From positions 4,592,001 through 4,656,000 of the forward strand of contig NZ_CP117425.1 in assembly GCF_030687295.1 (NCBI RefSeq): 64,000 bases of DNA, read 5' to 3'. Source of the stretch: Pseudomonas beijingensis. Lineage in GTDB: Bacteria; Pseudomonadota; Gammaproteobacteria; Pseudomonadales; Pseudomonadaceae. Below are positions 57,267-64,000 of the stretch, piece after piece. The position numbers were made by a program, and so were the translations under genes. Numbering within the stretch: the stretch's first letter is position 1; each line of letters opens with the position of its first letter. Under the pieces are notes generated by a model. That model saw nothing but the letters and a program-made list of their open reading frames with translations. It was not told the DNA's origin and did no database searches.

Positions 57267-57500
57267 CAGGTCGGCTGTCAGGCCGCCATCGCGAGCAAGC
57301 TCGCTCCCACAGTTGGATCGGAGTACGACTGGAGAACCAGGTCGGCTGTCAGGCCGCCTTCGCGAGCAGGCTCGCTCCCACAGTTGGATCGGAGTACGAC
57401 CGGAGAACCAGGTCGGCTGCCAGGCCGTCTTCGCGAGCAGACTCGCTCCCACAGGGGGAATGCGGTCTCACCAAGAGCCAGGTCGGCTATCAGGCCGCCT
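57267..57500. repeat. 71-bp tandem repeat carrying single REP units (three full copies plus a partial)
   Basis: Copies begin with CAGGTCGGCT at 57267, 57338, 57409 and 57479 (steps 71, 71, 70). Each full unit contains a REP core in the same orientation (CGCGAGCAAGCTCGCTCCCA; variants CAGG and CAGA replace CAAG) and a unique linker ending CGGAGTACGACTGGAGAACC. The fourth copy is cut short. Confidence 0.85.
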
Positions 57501-57696
57501 CGCGGTGGACGTTGATCTCGGCGCCCCGTTAACCACGCTGGCCGAACGCAGGCATTGCGCAGTGGGCATCCCGGCATGGATGCCGGGATAGCCGCGCTGG
57601 GCCATGGATGGCCCTTCGCGGCGGGCCCACGGAGCAATGCCGGAGTGAGGGCACACCGAGCCTAAGCGAGGTGCCAAGTGGTGGGGCAGAAAGCGT
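57501..57696. repeat. Left half of a Pseudomonas intergenic palindromic element, split by the IS
   Basis: Contains CCCGGCATGGATGCCGGG (57570-57587), GGCCCTTCGCGGCGGGCC and the run to AGTGGTGGGGCAGAAAGCG. I recall this boilerplate sequence from many Pseudomonas intergenic regions. Its right half resumes at 59041. Confidence 0.6.
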
Positions 57697-57716
57697 TAAT
57701 GAGATGGTCAGCCCGT

Positions 57717-57756
57717 GTGGGAGTCCCGGTAAATCTAAACTGACCGGGGCTCTCAC
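57717..57756 (+). other. 14-bp hairpin upstream of the transposase
   Basis: GTGGGAGTCCCGGT, 12-base loop, ACCGGGGCTCTCAC, all pairing except G-U wobbles. It ends 20 bp before the transposase ATG and may limit read-in translation or be part of an RNA. Confidence 0.55.
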
Positions 57757-57776
57757 TTACCTGAAGGAGACCTCTC

Positions 57777-58799
57777 ATGGAACCCTTGAAGCTAATCGGC
57801 CTGGATATCGGGAAACACACCTTCCATCTCGTAGGGCACGACGCCAAAGGCAAGGAAGTCCTACGCAAAAAATTCAATCGTAAGCGGCTACTTGAGTTCG
57901 CTGCAAAGCTCGAACCCTGCACCATAGTGATGGAGTCATGCGGCGGTTCACACTGGCTCGCAAGGAAGCTCAGATCCTTCGGCCATCAAGTGAAATTGAT
58001 TGCCCCGCAGCATGTGAAACCCTACGTCAGAGGCAATAAAAACGACTACATCGACGCTGAGGCCATCTGCGAAGCTGCCTCCCGTCCCAGGACACACTAC
58101 GTTGCCATCAAGACTGTTGAGCAACAGCTTCTATCGACGCAACATCGTCTTCGCGAAGCCTTAATCGTCCAGAGGACTCAAACAATCAATCGCATTCACG
58201 GGTTCTTGCTTGAGTTCGGAATTGAGTTACCTGCGACAAAAGCTGCGATGAATCAGATTCATCAAATTTTGGACGACCCGGCCGCAGACTTGCCGCAACA
58301 GTTGAAGGACTTCATTGAGCATTTGGCAGAAGAGACCAAACGGCTCACCGACGAAATCAAGGCGGTTGATCGTACGATTAAAGAGCAGGTGGGTGCTGAT
58401 GACGCGGGAACCCGGCTGATGAGCATCCCCGGCATCGGCCCAATCATCGCTAGTGCGCTGCTGGCCGACATCGGGGACGCTTCCAATTTTCGCTCAGCGC
58501 GAGACTTCGCCGCTTCATTGGGCCTGGTGCCGAGGCAGTATTCAACGGGTGATCAAACAGTCCTTTTGAACATCAGTAAGCGAGGTGATAAATACCTTCG
58601 AAAGCTGATGGTTCAAGGCTCTCGGGCGGTCCTGGTGCGCATCGACAAGCGCAATGATGCTCTGGGAAGTTGGTGCAGGGACTTGCTGACACGAAAACAT
58701 CCAAACAAGGTCGCCTGCGCCCTAGCCAATAAGTTGGCAAGAATCGTGTGGGCCGTTTTAGTTCACGGAGGAAGCTACAACACCCAGTCCAGGGCTTGA
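57777..58799 (+). CDS. IS110/IS1111-family transposase
   Basis: A 340-residue recombinase starting MEPLKLIGLDIGKHTFHLVG, with GAAGGAG 11 bases upstream. N-terminal DEDD (RuvC-like) domain: D10 in GLDIGKHTF, E53 in VMESCGG, and the paired Asp residues in NKNDYIDAEAI (about 98-101). C-terminal Transposase_20 domain: MSIPGIGPIIASALLADIG, then the catalytic Ser region RDFAASLGLVPRQYSTGDQ, and a basic C-terminus. No stop or frame change, so it looks active. The family uses a guide ('bridge' or 'seek') RNA from a non-coding end of the element to choose target and donor. Confidence 0.93.
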   Translation: MEPLKLIGLDIGKHTFHLVGHDAKGKEVLRKKFNRKRLLEFAAKLEPCTIVMESCGGSHWLARKLRSFGHQVKLIAPQHVKPYVRGNKNDYIDAEAICEAASRPRTHYVAIKTVEQQLLSTQHRLREALIVQRTQTINRIHGFLLEFGIELPATKAAMNQIHQILDDPAADLPQQLKDFIEHLAEETKRLTDEIKAVDRTIKEQVGADDAGTRLMSIPGIGPIIASALLADIGDASNFRSARDFAASLGLVPRQYSTGDQTVLLNISKRGDKYLRKLMVQGSRAVLVRIDKRNDALGSWCRDLLTRKHPNKVACALANKLARIVWAVLVHGGSYNTQSRA

Positions 58800-59026
58800 C
58801 CGAAACCCACACTACCGGCTTTTGCGACGACAGCGATGATGACGATAAACAGCTCAAATCCTGCCTGAGAACCTGGTAAGCAAAACAGCTTTCGAAGCTG
58901 AAGCGTTTTTCAAGGACAGGCAGGAGCGACTACTCATCAAGGGCCAGGCGGCAAATTGCCGACTAGGAGCCCGGATACATTAGTGCAAGCATGCTTTACC
59001 GCTCATCGCCCGTGGTTGCAGGAGAT
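58800..59026 (+). ncRNA. Non-coding right end of the IS, candidate guide RNA
   Basis: This 227-bp segment between the transposase stop and the right inverted repeat has no coding frame but has hairpins such as CAGCTTTCGAAGCTG (58889-58903) and GCGGCAAATTGCCG (58947-58960). IS1111-group elements are reported to encode their guide RNA downstream of the transposase, so this is where it is expected; no transcript boundaries can be read here. Confidence 0.5.
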
Positions 59027-59040
59027 GGGCTGACCATACA

Positions 59041-59229
59041 TTTGCTTACTTTTGCGCTTTTCAAAAGTGAGCCGCCGTCAGGGCGGAACCCTAAGTAGCC
59101 GTGACCGCAGCAATGGATATGTACCCGTCAACAAAATCCGAAATGCACATAAAAACCCAGAGCCCCCTGCCCCCGACTCCTACAATCAGGTTGAATACCG
59201 CAATCGTCCAGCGCCCACAGGAGCCCAGC
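59041..59229. other. Right half of the split palindromic element and 5' region of the dehydrogenase
   Basis: ACTTTTGCGCTTTTCAAAAGT (a near-palindrome at 59047-59067) and GCCGCCGTCAGGGCGGAACC are the continuation of the element interrupted by the IS. The remaining ~110 bp precede the dehydrogenase ATG. Confidence 0.55.
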
Positions 59230-60183
59230 ATGACCGCAACCGTTCTGGTACTGGTTGAAACCGTCAATGAATACCTGCCGATTCTTGAGCGGCAGGGTTA
59301 CCACCTGGAATTGGCACCCACGCCAGCCGAACGCAAGACAGCGATTTTCGAACACGGTGAACGCTTCAGCGCGGTACTGACCCGTGGCCCCCTGGGTTTG
59401 ACGGCGGAAGAAATCGCCGCCCTGCCCAACCTGCAGATCATCTGCGTGATCGGCGCCGGCTACGAGCAGGTGGACCTGCAGGCCGCGCGCCAGCGGGGCA
59501 TCGTGGTGACCAATGGCGCCGGGGTCAACGCGTCGTCGGTTGCCGACCATGCCATGGCGTTGTTGCTGGCGCTGGTGCGCGACATACCCCATTGCGATGC
59601 CGCCCTGCGACGGGGCGAATGGCCGAGGAGTGCGCGCCCATCCCTGGCCGGTAAGCGGCTAGGCGTGTTGGGCCTTGGCGCGGTGGGCATGGCGATCGCC
59701 AAACGGGCAGCCCTTGGCTTTGACATGAGTGTCAGCTATCACAATCGCCGGGTACGCAATGACGTGCCCTACACCTTCTGCGCCACGCCCACGGAACTGG
59801 CGCGGGTCTCGGACTTCCTGGTCGTCGCCACGCCAGGCGGCCTGGATACCCGGCAGTTGATCAACAAGCAGACCCTCGATGCACTCGGCCCAAAGGGGTT
59901 TCTGGTGAACGTCGCCAGGGCTAGCGTGGTTGCCACCGCCGATCTGATCAGCGCCCTGGAGCACCGGCGAATTGCCGGAGCGGCCCTGGATGTGTTCGAT
60001 CACGAGCCCGAGGTGCCGCAGGCGCTGAAAAACCTGCCCAACGTCGTGCTCACACCCCACGTGGCCGGGCTGTCGCCGGAAGCGACCCGCGCAATGGTAG
60101 AGCTGGTGGGCCAGAACCTGACCGCGTTCTTTTCCGGCAAACCGGTGCTAACGCCTGTGCCGTGGCCCGATGAGGAGCGTTAG
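59230..60183 (+). CDS. D-isomer-specific 2-hydroxyacid dehydrogenase
   Basis: A 317-residue NAD(P)H-dependent cytoplasmic oxidoreductase from MTATVLVLVETVNEYLPIL (59230). Rossmann motif GLGAVGMAIAKRA (GxGxxG, about 147-159); catalytic Arg in NVARASVV, Glu in FDHEPEVP, and the His of the TPHVAGLSPEA block. By these it is of the glyoxylate/hydroxypyruvate reductase (GhrB-like) type; the exact acid is not decidable. Upstream ATGs in the same frame lie in the split repeat. It overlaps the tssA stop by four bases on the opposite strand. Confidence 0.9.
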   Translation: MTATVLVLVETVNEYLPILERQGYHLELAPTPAERKTAIFEHGERFSAVLTRGPLGLTAEEIAALPNLQIICVIGAGYEQVDLQAARQRGIVVTNGAGVNASSVADHAMALLLALVRDIPHCDAALRRGEWPRSARPSLAGKRLGVLGLGAVGMAIAKRAALGFDMSVSYHNRRVRNDVPYTFCATPTELARVSDFLVVATPGGLDTRQLINKQTLDALGPKGFLVNVARASVVATADLISALEHRRIAGAALDVFDHEPEVPQALKNLPNVVLTPHVAGLSPEATRAMVELVGQNLTAFFSGKPVLTPVPWPDEER

Positions 60184-61262
60184 AGAACGCCCAATAACGT
60201 CCACAACCGCCGGGATTCGGCATCGGCACTGATCAGTTCCCCCAGCAGTTCGCTCAGCGGCTTGTTGCCCCACTCCACGCCGCGCCGGATCAGGTAGGGC
60301 ACCGGGCTGTGGGGCTCGGTACGAGCCAGGTAACCGGCGATTACCAATAGCTGTCGGTAGGCCTCTTCACGATTGGCCGGCTCCTGGAAGACCTGGGCAG
60401 GTGCCGCCTGCGGCTCGGACGTCGGCGTCGTAGCCGCCGGGGACGTTTGCACCGGCACGGCGGTGGGTTGCTGTGGGTGCATCGCGATGAACTCCTCCAC
60501 CAGTGTCAACAACGCCTGCATCACGTCCTGCAGGGATTTGTAACCCGGCGCCAGGTTGCCCAGGTAAGCGTCGCTCCAGGCTTCGAGCCGTTGCAGGTGC
60601 TGCAGGCTCAACATCAGGCTGCCCTGGCGATGCAACCAGAACGACAAGGGTGTGCTGCGAATCAGTTCGCTGAGTTTCTTTTGCTCGTTGCGCGCCGCTT
60701 CCGCCGAGGCCTTGGCGTTCTTGCTGTCGTTGACCAACACTTGCTGACGTTGCAAGCGTTGCCAGTCGTCCAGGCAGAAACTGGTAAACGCCGGGTCCCG
60801 GCCATCGAGCAACGGCACCCGCGTCAGCAACACTTCGCTGTAGCGACGGGCCAGCCACTCCAACGGGGTCACCCGCCACGACTGGTCGCCTTCATCGGCC
60901 TGGGGATGCAACTGCTCCGGATAACGTTCACACAACCCCGCCACCAGCGCCAGGCTGCCCGGCAACCCCTCCAGCCCAGCCCTATGCAACCAGGCTTCCC
61001 CCAGCCAGGCACTGATCATCAAGTCCTTGCTGCGCTCCAACAGCAGCGTGGTCGCGAGCCGTTCCAGGTCCGGCCACAGGGCGCGCTTGATCGAAGACTG
61101 CCACACACCGGTGGGCAAGCTGGTGTCGTCCTCCCGACGCAATTCGCGCAGTTGGTCGTATTCCGGTTCGTAGCGCAGGTCCTGGCCACAGGGGGATTCG
61201 GCGCTGATCGGCTCGAGCAACTGAGTAACCAGCTCCGGTAAAGGCGATATCGGCAAGCTCAC
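60180..61262 (-). CDS. tssA: Type VI secretion system baseplate/sheath-cap protein TssA
   Basis: A 360-residue cytoplasmic protein from MSLPISPLPELVTQLLEPISAESPCGQDLRYEPEYDQLRELR, the ImpA N-terminal domain signature (SPCGxDLRYxPxFxxL). Middle: ITPLEWLARRY-like VTPLEWLARRYSEVLL; C-terminal region after a Pro/Ala/Thr-rich linker (about 255-285) with REEAYRQLLVIAGYLARTEPHSPVPYLIRRGVEWG, typical of TssA1/ImpA-type C-domains. It starts inside the end of tssM (ATGA overlap), so the two are translated together; tssM-tssA order fits the HSI-III-like T6SS arrangement. Confidence 0.92.
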   Translation of the reverse strand: MSLPISPLPELVTQLLEPISAESPCGQDLRYEPEYDQLRELRREDDTSLPTGVWQSSIKRALWPDLERLATTLLLERSKDLMISAWLGEAWLHRAGLEGLPGSLALVAGLCERYPEQLHPQADEGDQSWRVTPLEWLARRYSEVLLTRVPLLDGRDPAFTSFCLDDWQRLQRQQVLVNDSKNAKASAEAARNEQKKLSELIRSTPLSFWLHRQGSLMLSLQHLQRLEAWSDAYLGNLAPGYKSLQDVMQALLTLVEEFIAMHPQQPTAVPVQTSPAATTPTSEPQAAPAQVFQEPANREEAYRQLLVIAGYLARTEPHSPVPYLIRRGVEWGNKPLSELLGELISADAESRRLWTLLGVL

Positions 61263-64000
61263 AGGCCCTCCTCACGGGTGGCGATGGCGGGGCTCGATGC
61301 GGTCGCCATGAAAGGTGAACGGGGTGCCCGCGTCGGCAGCGGCGGGATCGACAACGGCAGCTTGGAGCCCTGGCTCATCAACGACAGGCGCACGAACATC
61401 AGTGTCCGCTCCGCCGTGCGGGCCTGGGTCTGGGCAGTGACCGGCAGTTGCAGGGCCAGGGGAAAATCAGTGTAGTCGACATTCGGCTGGCGCTGGGCCG
61501 CCCCCAGCGAGCGCATCAGGCGCAGTAATGACCAGGGCCCCTGGTACTGCCAACCGGCCTCCAGGTCGCGCACCACCAGGTTCGGTTGCAAGGGGTCGTT
61601 GGCCGGACGCTGGTACCCGTTACGGGCCCAGCGCAAGGTCAGACTCACGGGCTGACCCACCATCCAGCGCAGGTTCTGCTGGCTGCCTCCGGGGTAGCTG
61701 ATCTGCTGGTTGCCGGCGTTCAGGCCCCAGGCGATCACCTGGTCGGCGCCGCGCTCTTCATCACGATCGGTGCGCCAGCGCACGTCCATCTCCACGCCCA
61801 GAATGCCACTCTTGTCACGCACGAACAGCGGCCCGAGCCAGGTGCCGGCCTGTTTCAAACGGTTGAGAAAATCCTCGGCCGCCAACCGCTCCGGCGTTTG
61901 GCTCAACGCCAACCCGGCCTGGGCCAGAGGCAGGCGCGTGTCGATCAGCTCCAGCAGGTGCTGGACCCGCGCCGGGTCGGCATCGCTGGCTCGCGCATCC
62001 TGGGCAAACGGAAAACGCCCGGCCAGGTACTGATTGAAATAGTTGGCCAGGTCATTCCAGGCGGTCGCCGCCTGGTTCTGTTGCAGGTACAGGCAGCGTT
62101 GCAGGGCACCCTGCTGCAAGGCGATCGTGCGCTGGGCCAGGTCACCGCGCCCGCTGGGCAGGCTGGAGGTCTGCAAGATCTGCGCGCAGGAGGTGGTGTC
62201 CATGGCGATAAAATCCCGGCTCACCAATTGCTCCAACTGGGCCGCCGAACTGGCAGGGTTCTGGTTCTTGTACTTGAGCAACTCATCGTTGAGGGCCATG
62301 AAGCGCGCCACCTGATCGTGCTCCAGGGCCGACAGGTTGTCCTGCTGGACGATCAGCCATTCCAGGGCAGGCATTCGTTGCTCGGCGACCTGCAGCATCA
62401 CGCCGAATTGCTGGCTCAGGCTCAGCTTCAAGTCTTGTGGATCGCTGGCACCGTAGAGCTGCAAGCCGAAGTTTTTCGAACCATCCCAGCGCTGGATATC
62501 GGCCCGCTGGCTGAACAGCGGCTGGGCATCGATTTCGTCCAGGCCACTCTTGATCTGCGCCAATGCCCGGCGATTGAGCAGACGCTGGAAACGGATCGCC
62601 AGGTCGCCGCGGTGCACATCCATGAAGGCTTTTTGCAACGCCACGGCCTGGGCCGTTTGCACGTTGAAGCCCATGCCGGGCAACGACTCCTCGCTTTCAT
62701 CCAGGCTCAACCACATGGCCTGTGCGGCGGCACCTTCGGCGGCCTGCATCAGCGCGTCACGGTAATCCGGCGGAATGCGCGGCAGTTCTTCACTGGCATA
62801 GCTCTTGTAGCTGGCGAAGTAGTTCAGCGCGACGCTGAAATCATCGCCGCCATTACCCTGGCCCATCGCATCGGGGTTACTGTCCGACGGGGCCTTCTGC
62901 AGGGCCAACGCCACGAAGTCGCGCTTGAACAACGCCTGCACCGCACCGTCCAGTGCCGTGACATGATCCTGCAGGACCAGCAGGCCACTGCCCTGTTGCA
63001 CCAGCAGGTTGTCTCGAGAACCGGTTTGGACGATCCACTGGTCGCGAAAACTCTGCTGCAACTTCGCCGCCTGGCTCTCCAGGTCCTGCTCGATATCCGG
63101 CCCCAGCAAAGCGCTGTGACTGACCTTGTCCAGCATCTGGCTGTAGCCGGGTACCAAATCCTGGCCCTTGCCTCGGCCCCAGGCCGAATTGGTCAGGCTG
63201 ACCAGCGTCTGCAAATCGTCGATCAGCGCCATCAGGTCTTCGAGTTCGCTCAAGGAATTGCCGCTGCCGGCCTCCAGCTGTTGCAGGTGCAGCTTGAGAT
63301 AACCGGCCTGGCGCACGAAGTTGTCCGCCAGAAAGTAATGGTCCAGCCAGCGCTGCATCAGGCCGGTGAAGTTATCGGCGATCACCGGGCGCGCGGCGTT
63401 CAGGTCCAGCCCTTTCAAATCGCTGTTCTGGGCATCGAACAGCACCCGGTTGTAGAAATGGGCGCGGCTCAAGGTGCCGGTGTTGAGGCCCAGGGACAAC
63501 GCGGTATTGCTCAGTTGCACCAGTTCGTCCAGCGGCGCCTTGGGATCGTTCACCACCTGGCTGAACATCTGGTTATGCTGTTCCAGGCGCACCGCCAGGT
63601 CCACCAGTGCCTTGGCCTTCACGTAGCTCTGCCATTGCGCCGGGTCTTCGCTCTCGACGTTGCCCCGCCGCTCGGTGTTACGGATGGACTTGAGCTGTTC
63701 CAGGTCGGCGTTCAACAAATCCCGCAACGGCAATATCCAATGATGCCGGGCGGTCAGGCGCAAGCCATTCTCCAGTTGCGTGTCCACGGAAGAGAACCAC
63801 GAGGTGGGAAAGACCACCGAGACGAAGCGCCAGCGTGGGGCTTTTTCCAGCACGTTCCAGTAGTTCTGCACGTTGTGCCGGGTCGGCTCCAGTTGCGGTT
63901 CGTCAGGGTCGACCACCAGGTGGTTCTTATGGGCGCCGAGGATCAACCGCGACAGTCCCTCGGCTTCTTCCACCGAATCGTGCCAGACCCAGACCATGCT
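61259..64000 (-). CDS. tssM: Type VI secretion system membrane protein TssM/IcmF, C-terminal part (5' end outside window)
   Basis: The frame enters from beyond the window (the codon before the first Met is Ser), so residue numbers are relative to 64000. About 913 residues of the periplasmic part of IcmF/TssM are present: IcmF-related middle region with QNYWNVLEKAPRWRF, SWFSSVDTQLENGLRLTARHHWILPLRDLLN, and the C-terminal domain with GPWSLLRLM, FPLALQLPVTAQTQARTAERTLMFVRLSLMSQ, ending TREEGL. It would anchor the secretion machine in the inner membrane together with TssL and TssJ. No Walker A is visible, as expected because that lies upstream. No frame breaks in the 2.7 kb seen. Confidence 0.88.
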   Translation of the reverse strand, partial: SMVWVWHDSVEEAEGLSRLILGAHKNHLVVDPDEPQLEPTRHNVQNYWNVLEKAPRWRFVSVVFPTSWFSSVDTQLENGLRLTARHHWILPLRDLLNADLEQLKSIRNTERRGNVESEDPAQWQSYVKAKALVDLAVRLEQHNQMFSQVVNDPKAPLDELVQLSNTALSLGLNTGTLSRAHFYNRVLFDAQNSDLKGLDLNAARPVIADNFTGLMQRWLDHYFLADNFVRQAGYLKLHLQQLEAGSGNSLSELEDLMALIDDLQTLVSLTNSAWGRGKGQDLVPGYSQMLDKVSHSALLGPDIEQDLESQAAKLQQSFRDQWIVQTGSRDNLLVQQGSGLLVLQDHVTALDGAVQALFKRDFVALALQKAPSDSNPDAMGQGNGGDDFSVALNYFASYKSYASEELPRIPPDYRDALMQAAEGAAAQAMWLSLDESEESLPGMGFNVQTAQAVALQKAFMDVHRGDLAIRFQRLLNRRALAQIKSGLDEIDAQPLFSQRADIQRWDGSKNFGLQLYGASDPQDLKLSLSQQFGVMLQVAEQRMPALEWLIVQQDNLSALEHDQVARFMALNDELLKYKNQNPASSAAQLEQLVSRDFIAMDTTSCAQILQTSSLPSGRGDLAQRTIALQQGALQRCLYLQQNQAATAWNDLANYFNQYLAGRFPFAQDARASDADPARVQHLLELIDTRLPLAQAGLALSQTPERLAAEDFLNRLKQAGTWLGPLFVRDKSGILGVEMDVRWRTDRDEERGADQVIAWGLNAGNQQISYPGGSQQNLRWMVGQPVSLTLRWARNGYQRPANDPLQPNLVVRDLEAGWQYQGPWSLLRLMRSLGAAQRQPNVDYTDFPLALQLPVTAQTQARTAERTLMFVRLSLMSQGSKLPLSIPPLPTRAPRSPFMATASSPAIATREEGL

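Larger units (their letters stand above)
57697..59040 (+). mobile_element. IS110 family, IS1111-group insertion sequence
   Basis: Subterminal inverted repeats ATGGTCAGCCC (57704-57714) and GGGCTGACCAT (59027-59037), 11 bp, perfect. Seven bases lie outside the left repeat and three outside the right, matching the IS1111-group layout I know. Removing 57697-59040 rejoins ...GGCAGAAAGCGT with TTTGCTTACTTTTGC, a plausible uninterrupted target; no target duplication is apparent, as expected for this family. Total 1,344 bp with one transposase gene and a long non-coding right end. Confidence 0.8.

Noticed and set aside
57267..57500. CRISPR array
   Set aside because: The unit is 71 bp with nearly identical whole copies; there are no unique spacers between short repeats and no cas gene.
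57208..57515. Small plus- and minus-strand frames in the tandem REP region
   Set aside because: They are translations of repeated REP sequence (IASKLAPT and similar) with no independent start signals.
1..64000. tRNA, rRNA, integrase or prophage genes
   Set aside because: No tRNA-like cloverleaf with CCA end, no rRNA sequence and no integrase or phage structural genes were recognised by eye; the only mobile element seen is the IS1111-type element at 57.7-59.0 kb.

Overview
The window reads as a chromosomal segment of a fluorescent-group Pseudomonas. The evidence is high-GC coding sequence, Pseudomonas-type gene order (dnaQ-rnhA-methyltransferase-gloB-mltD-yej operon-fabI; pepN-DUF2797-DUF1315-nadK), and a dozen or so REP clusters built on GTGGGAGCGAGCTTGCTCGC or its TGTGGCGAGGGGATTTAT relative. 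No rRNA, tRNA, CRISPR array or prophage was seen.

Layout. 1-7.8 kb: two tandem giant proteins of the DUF6543/'dermonecrotic toxin domain' type (the first cut by the window edge), sharing a recently homogenised block. 8-11.5 kb: an RND/MMPL transporter and its YCF48-type partner, the latter broken by three single-base indels. 11.9-12.3 kb: an AT-rich orphan gene. 12.6-21.1 kb, minus strand: pepN (frameshifted), DUF2797, DUF1315, a translationally coupled AAA+ ATPase/four-TM/TPR-TM trio, a metallophosphatase and NAD kinase, with DUF1853 divergent. 22.3-26.5 kb: a lone arsB, an FMN reductase, a small ORF, a LysR regulator and a GNAT acetyltransferase. 26.8-40 kb: dnaQ, rnhA, a methyltransferase, gloB, mltD, a yejABEF-like peptide importer with two binding proteins, and fabI. 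40-47 kb: a GAF-GGDEF cyclase, an AraC regulator with a broken LysE exporter, trkH, ada, a 3-methyladenine glycosylase and a GFA protein. 47-52.5 kb: MipA/OmpV, rstBA, miaE, a tandem-Usp stress protein with an ANR box, and DUF1289. 52.6-57 kb: acnB with a long structured leader, then a broken HAAAP serine permease. 57.2-59.1 kb: tandem REP repeats and an IS1111-type insertion sequence. 59.2-64 kb: a 2-hydroxyacid dehydrogenase and the tssM-tssA end of a type VI secretion cluster.

Five genes are interrupted by frame changes. Five of the seven changes are one-base homopolymer indels packed into 11,197-13,388, which looks more like a poorly polished stretch of assembly than independent decay. 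The most interesting unexplained items are the nested RNA structure in front of acnB, the AAA+/membrane/TPR trio, the toxin pair with a gene-conversion tract, the precisely reconstructable IS1111 insertion, and the ANR-type promoter of the Usp gene.
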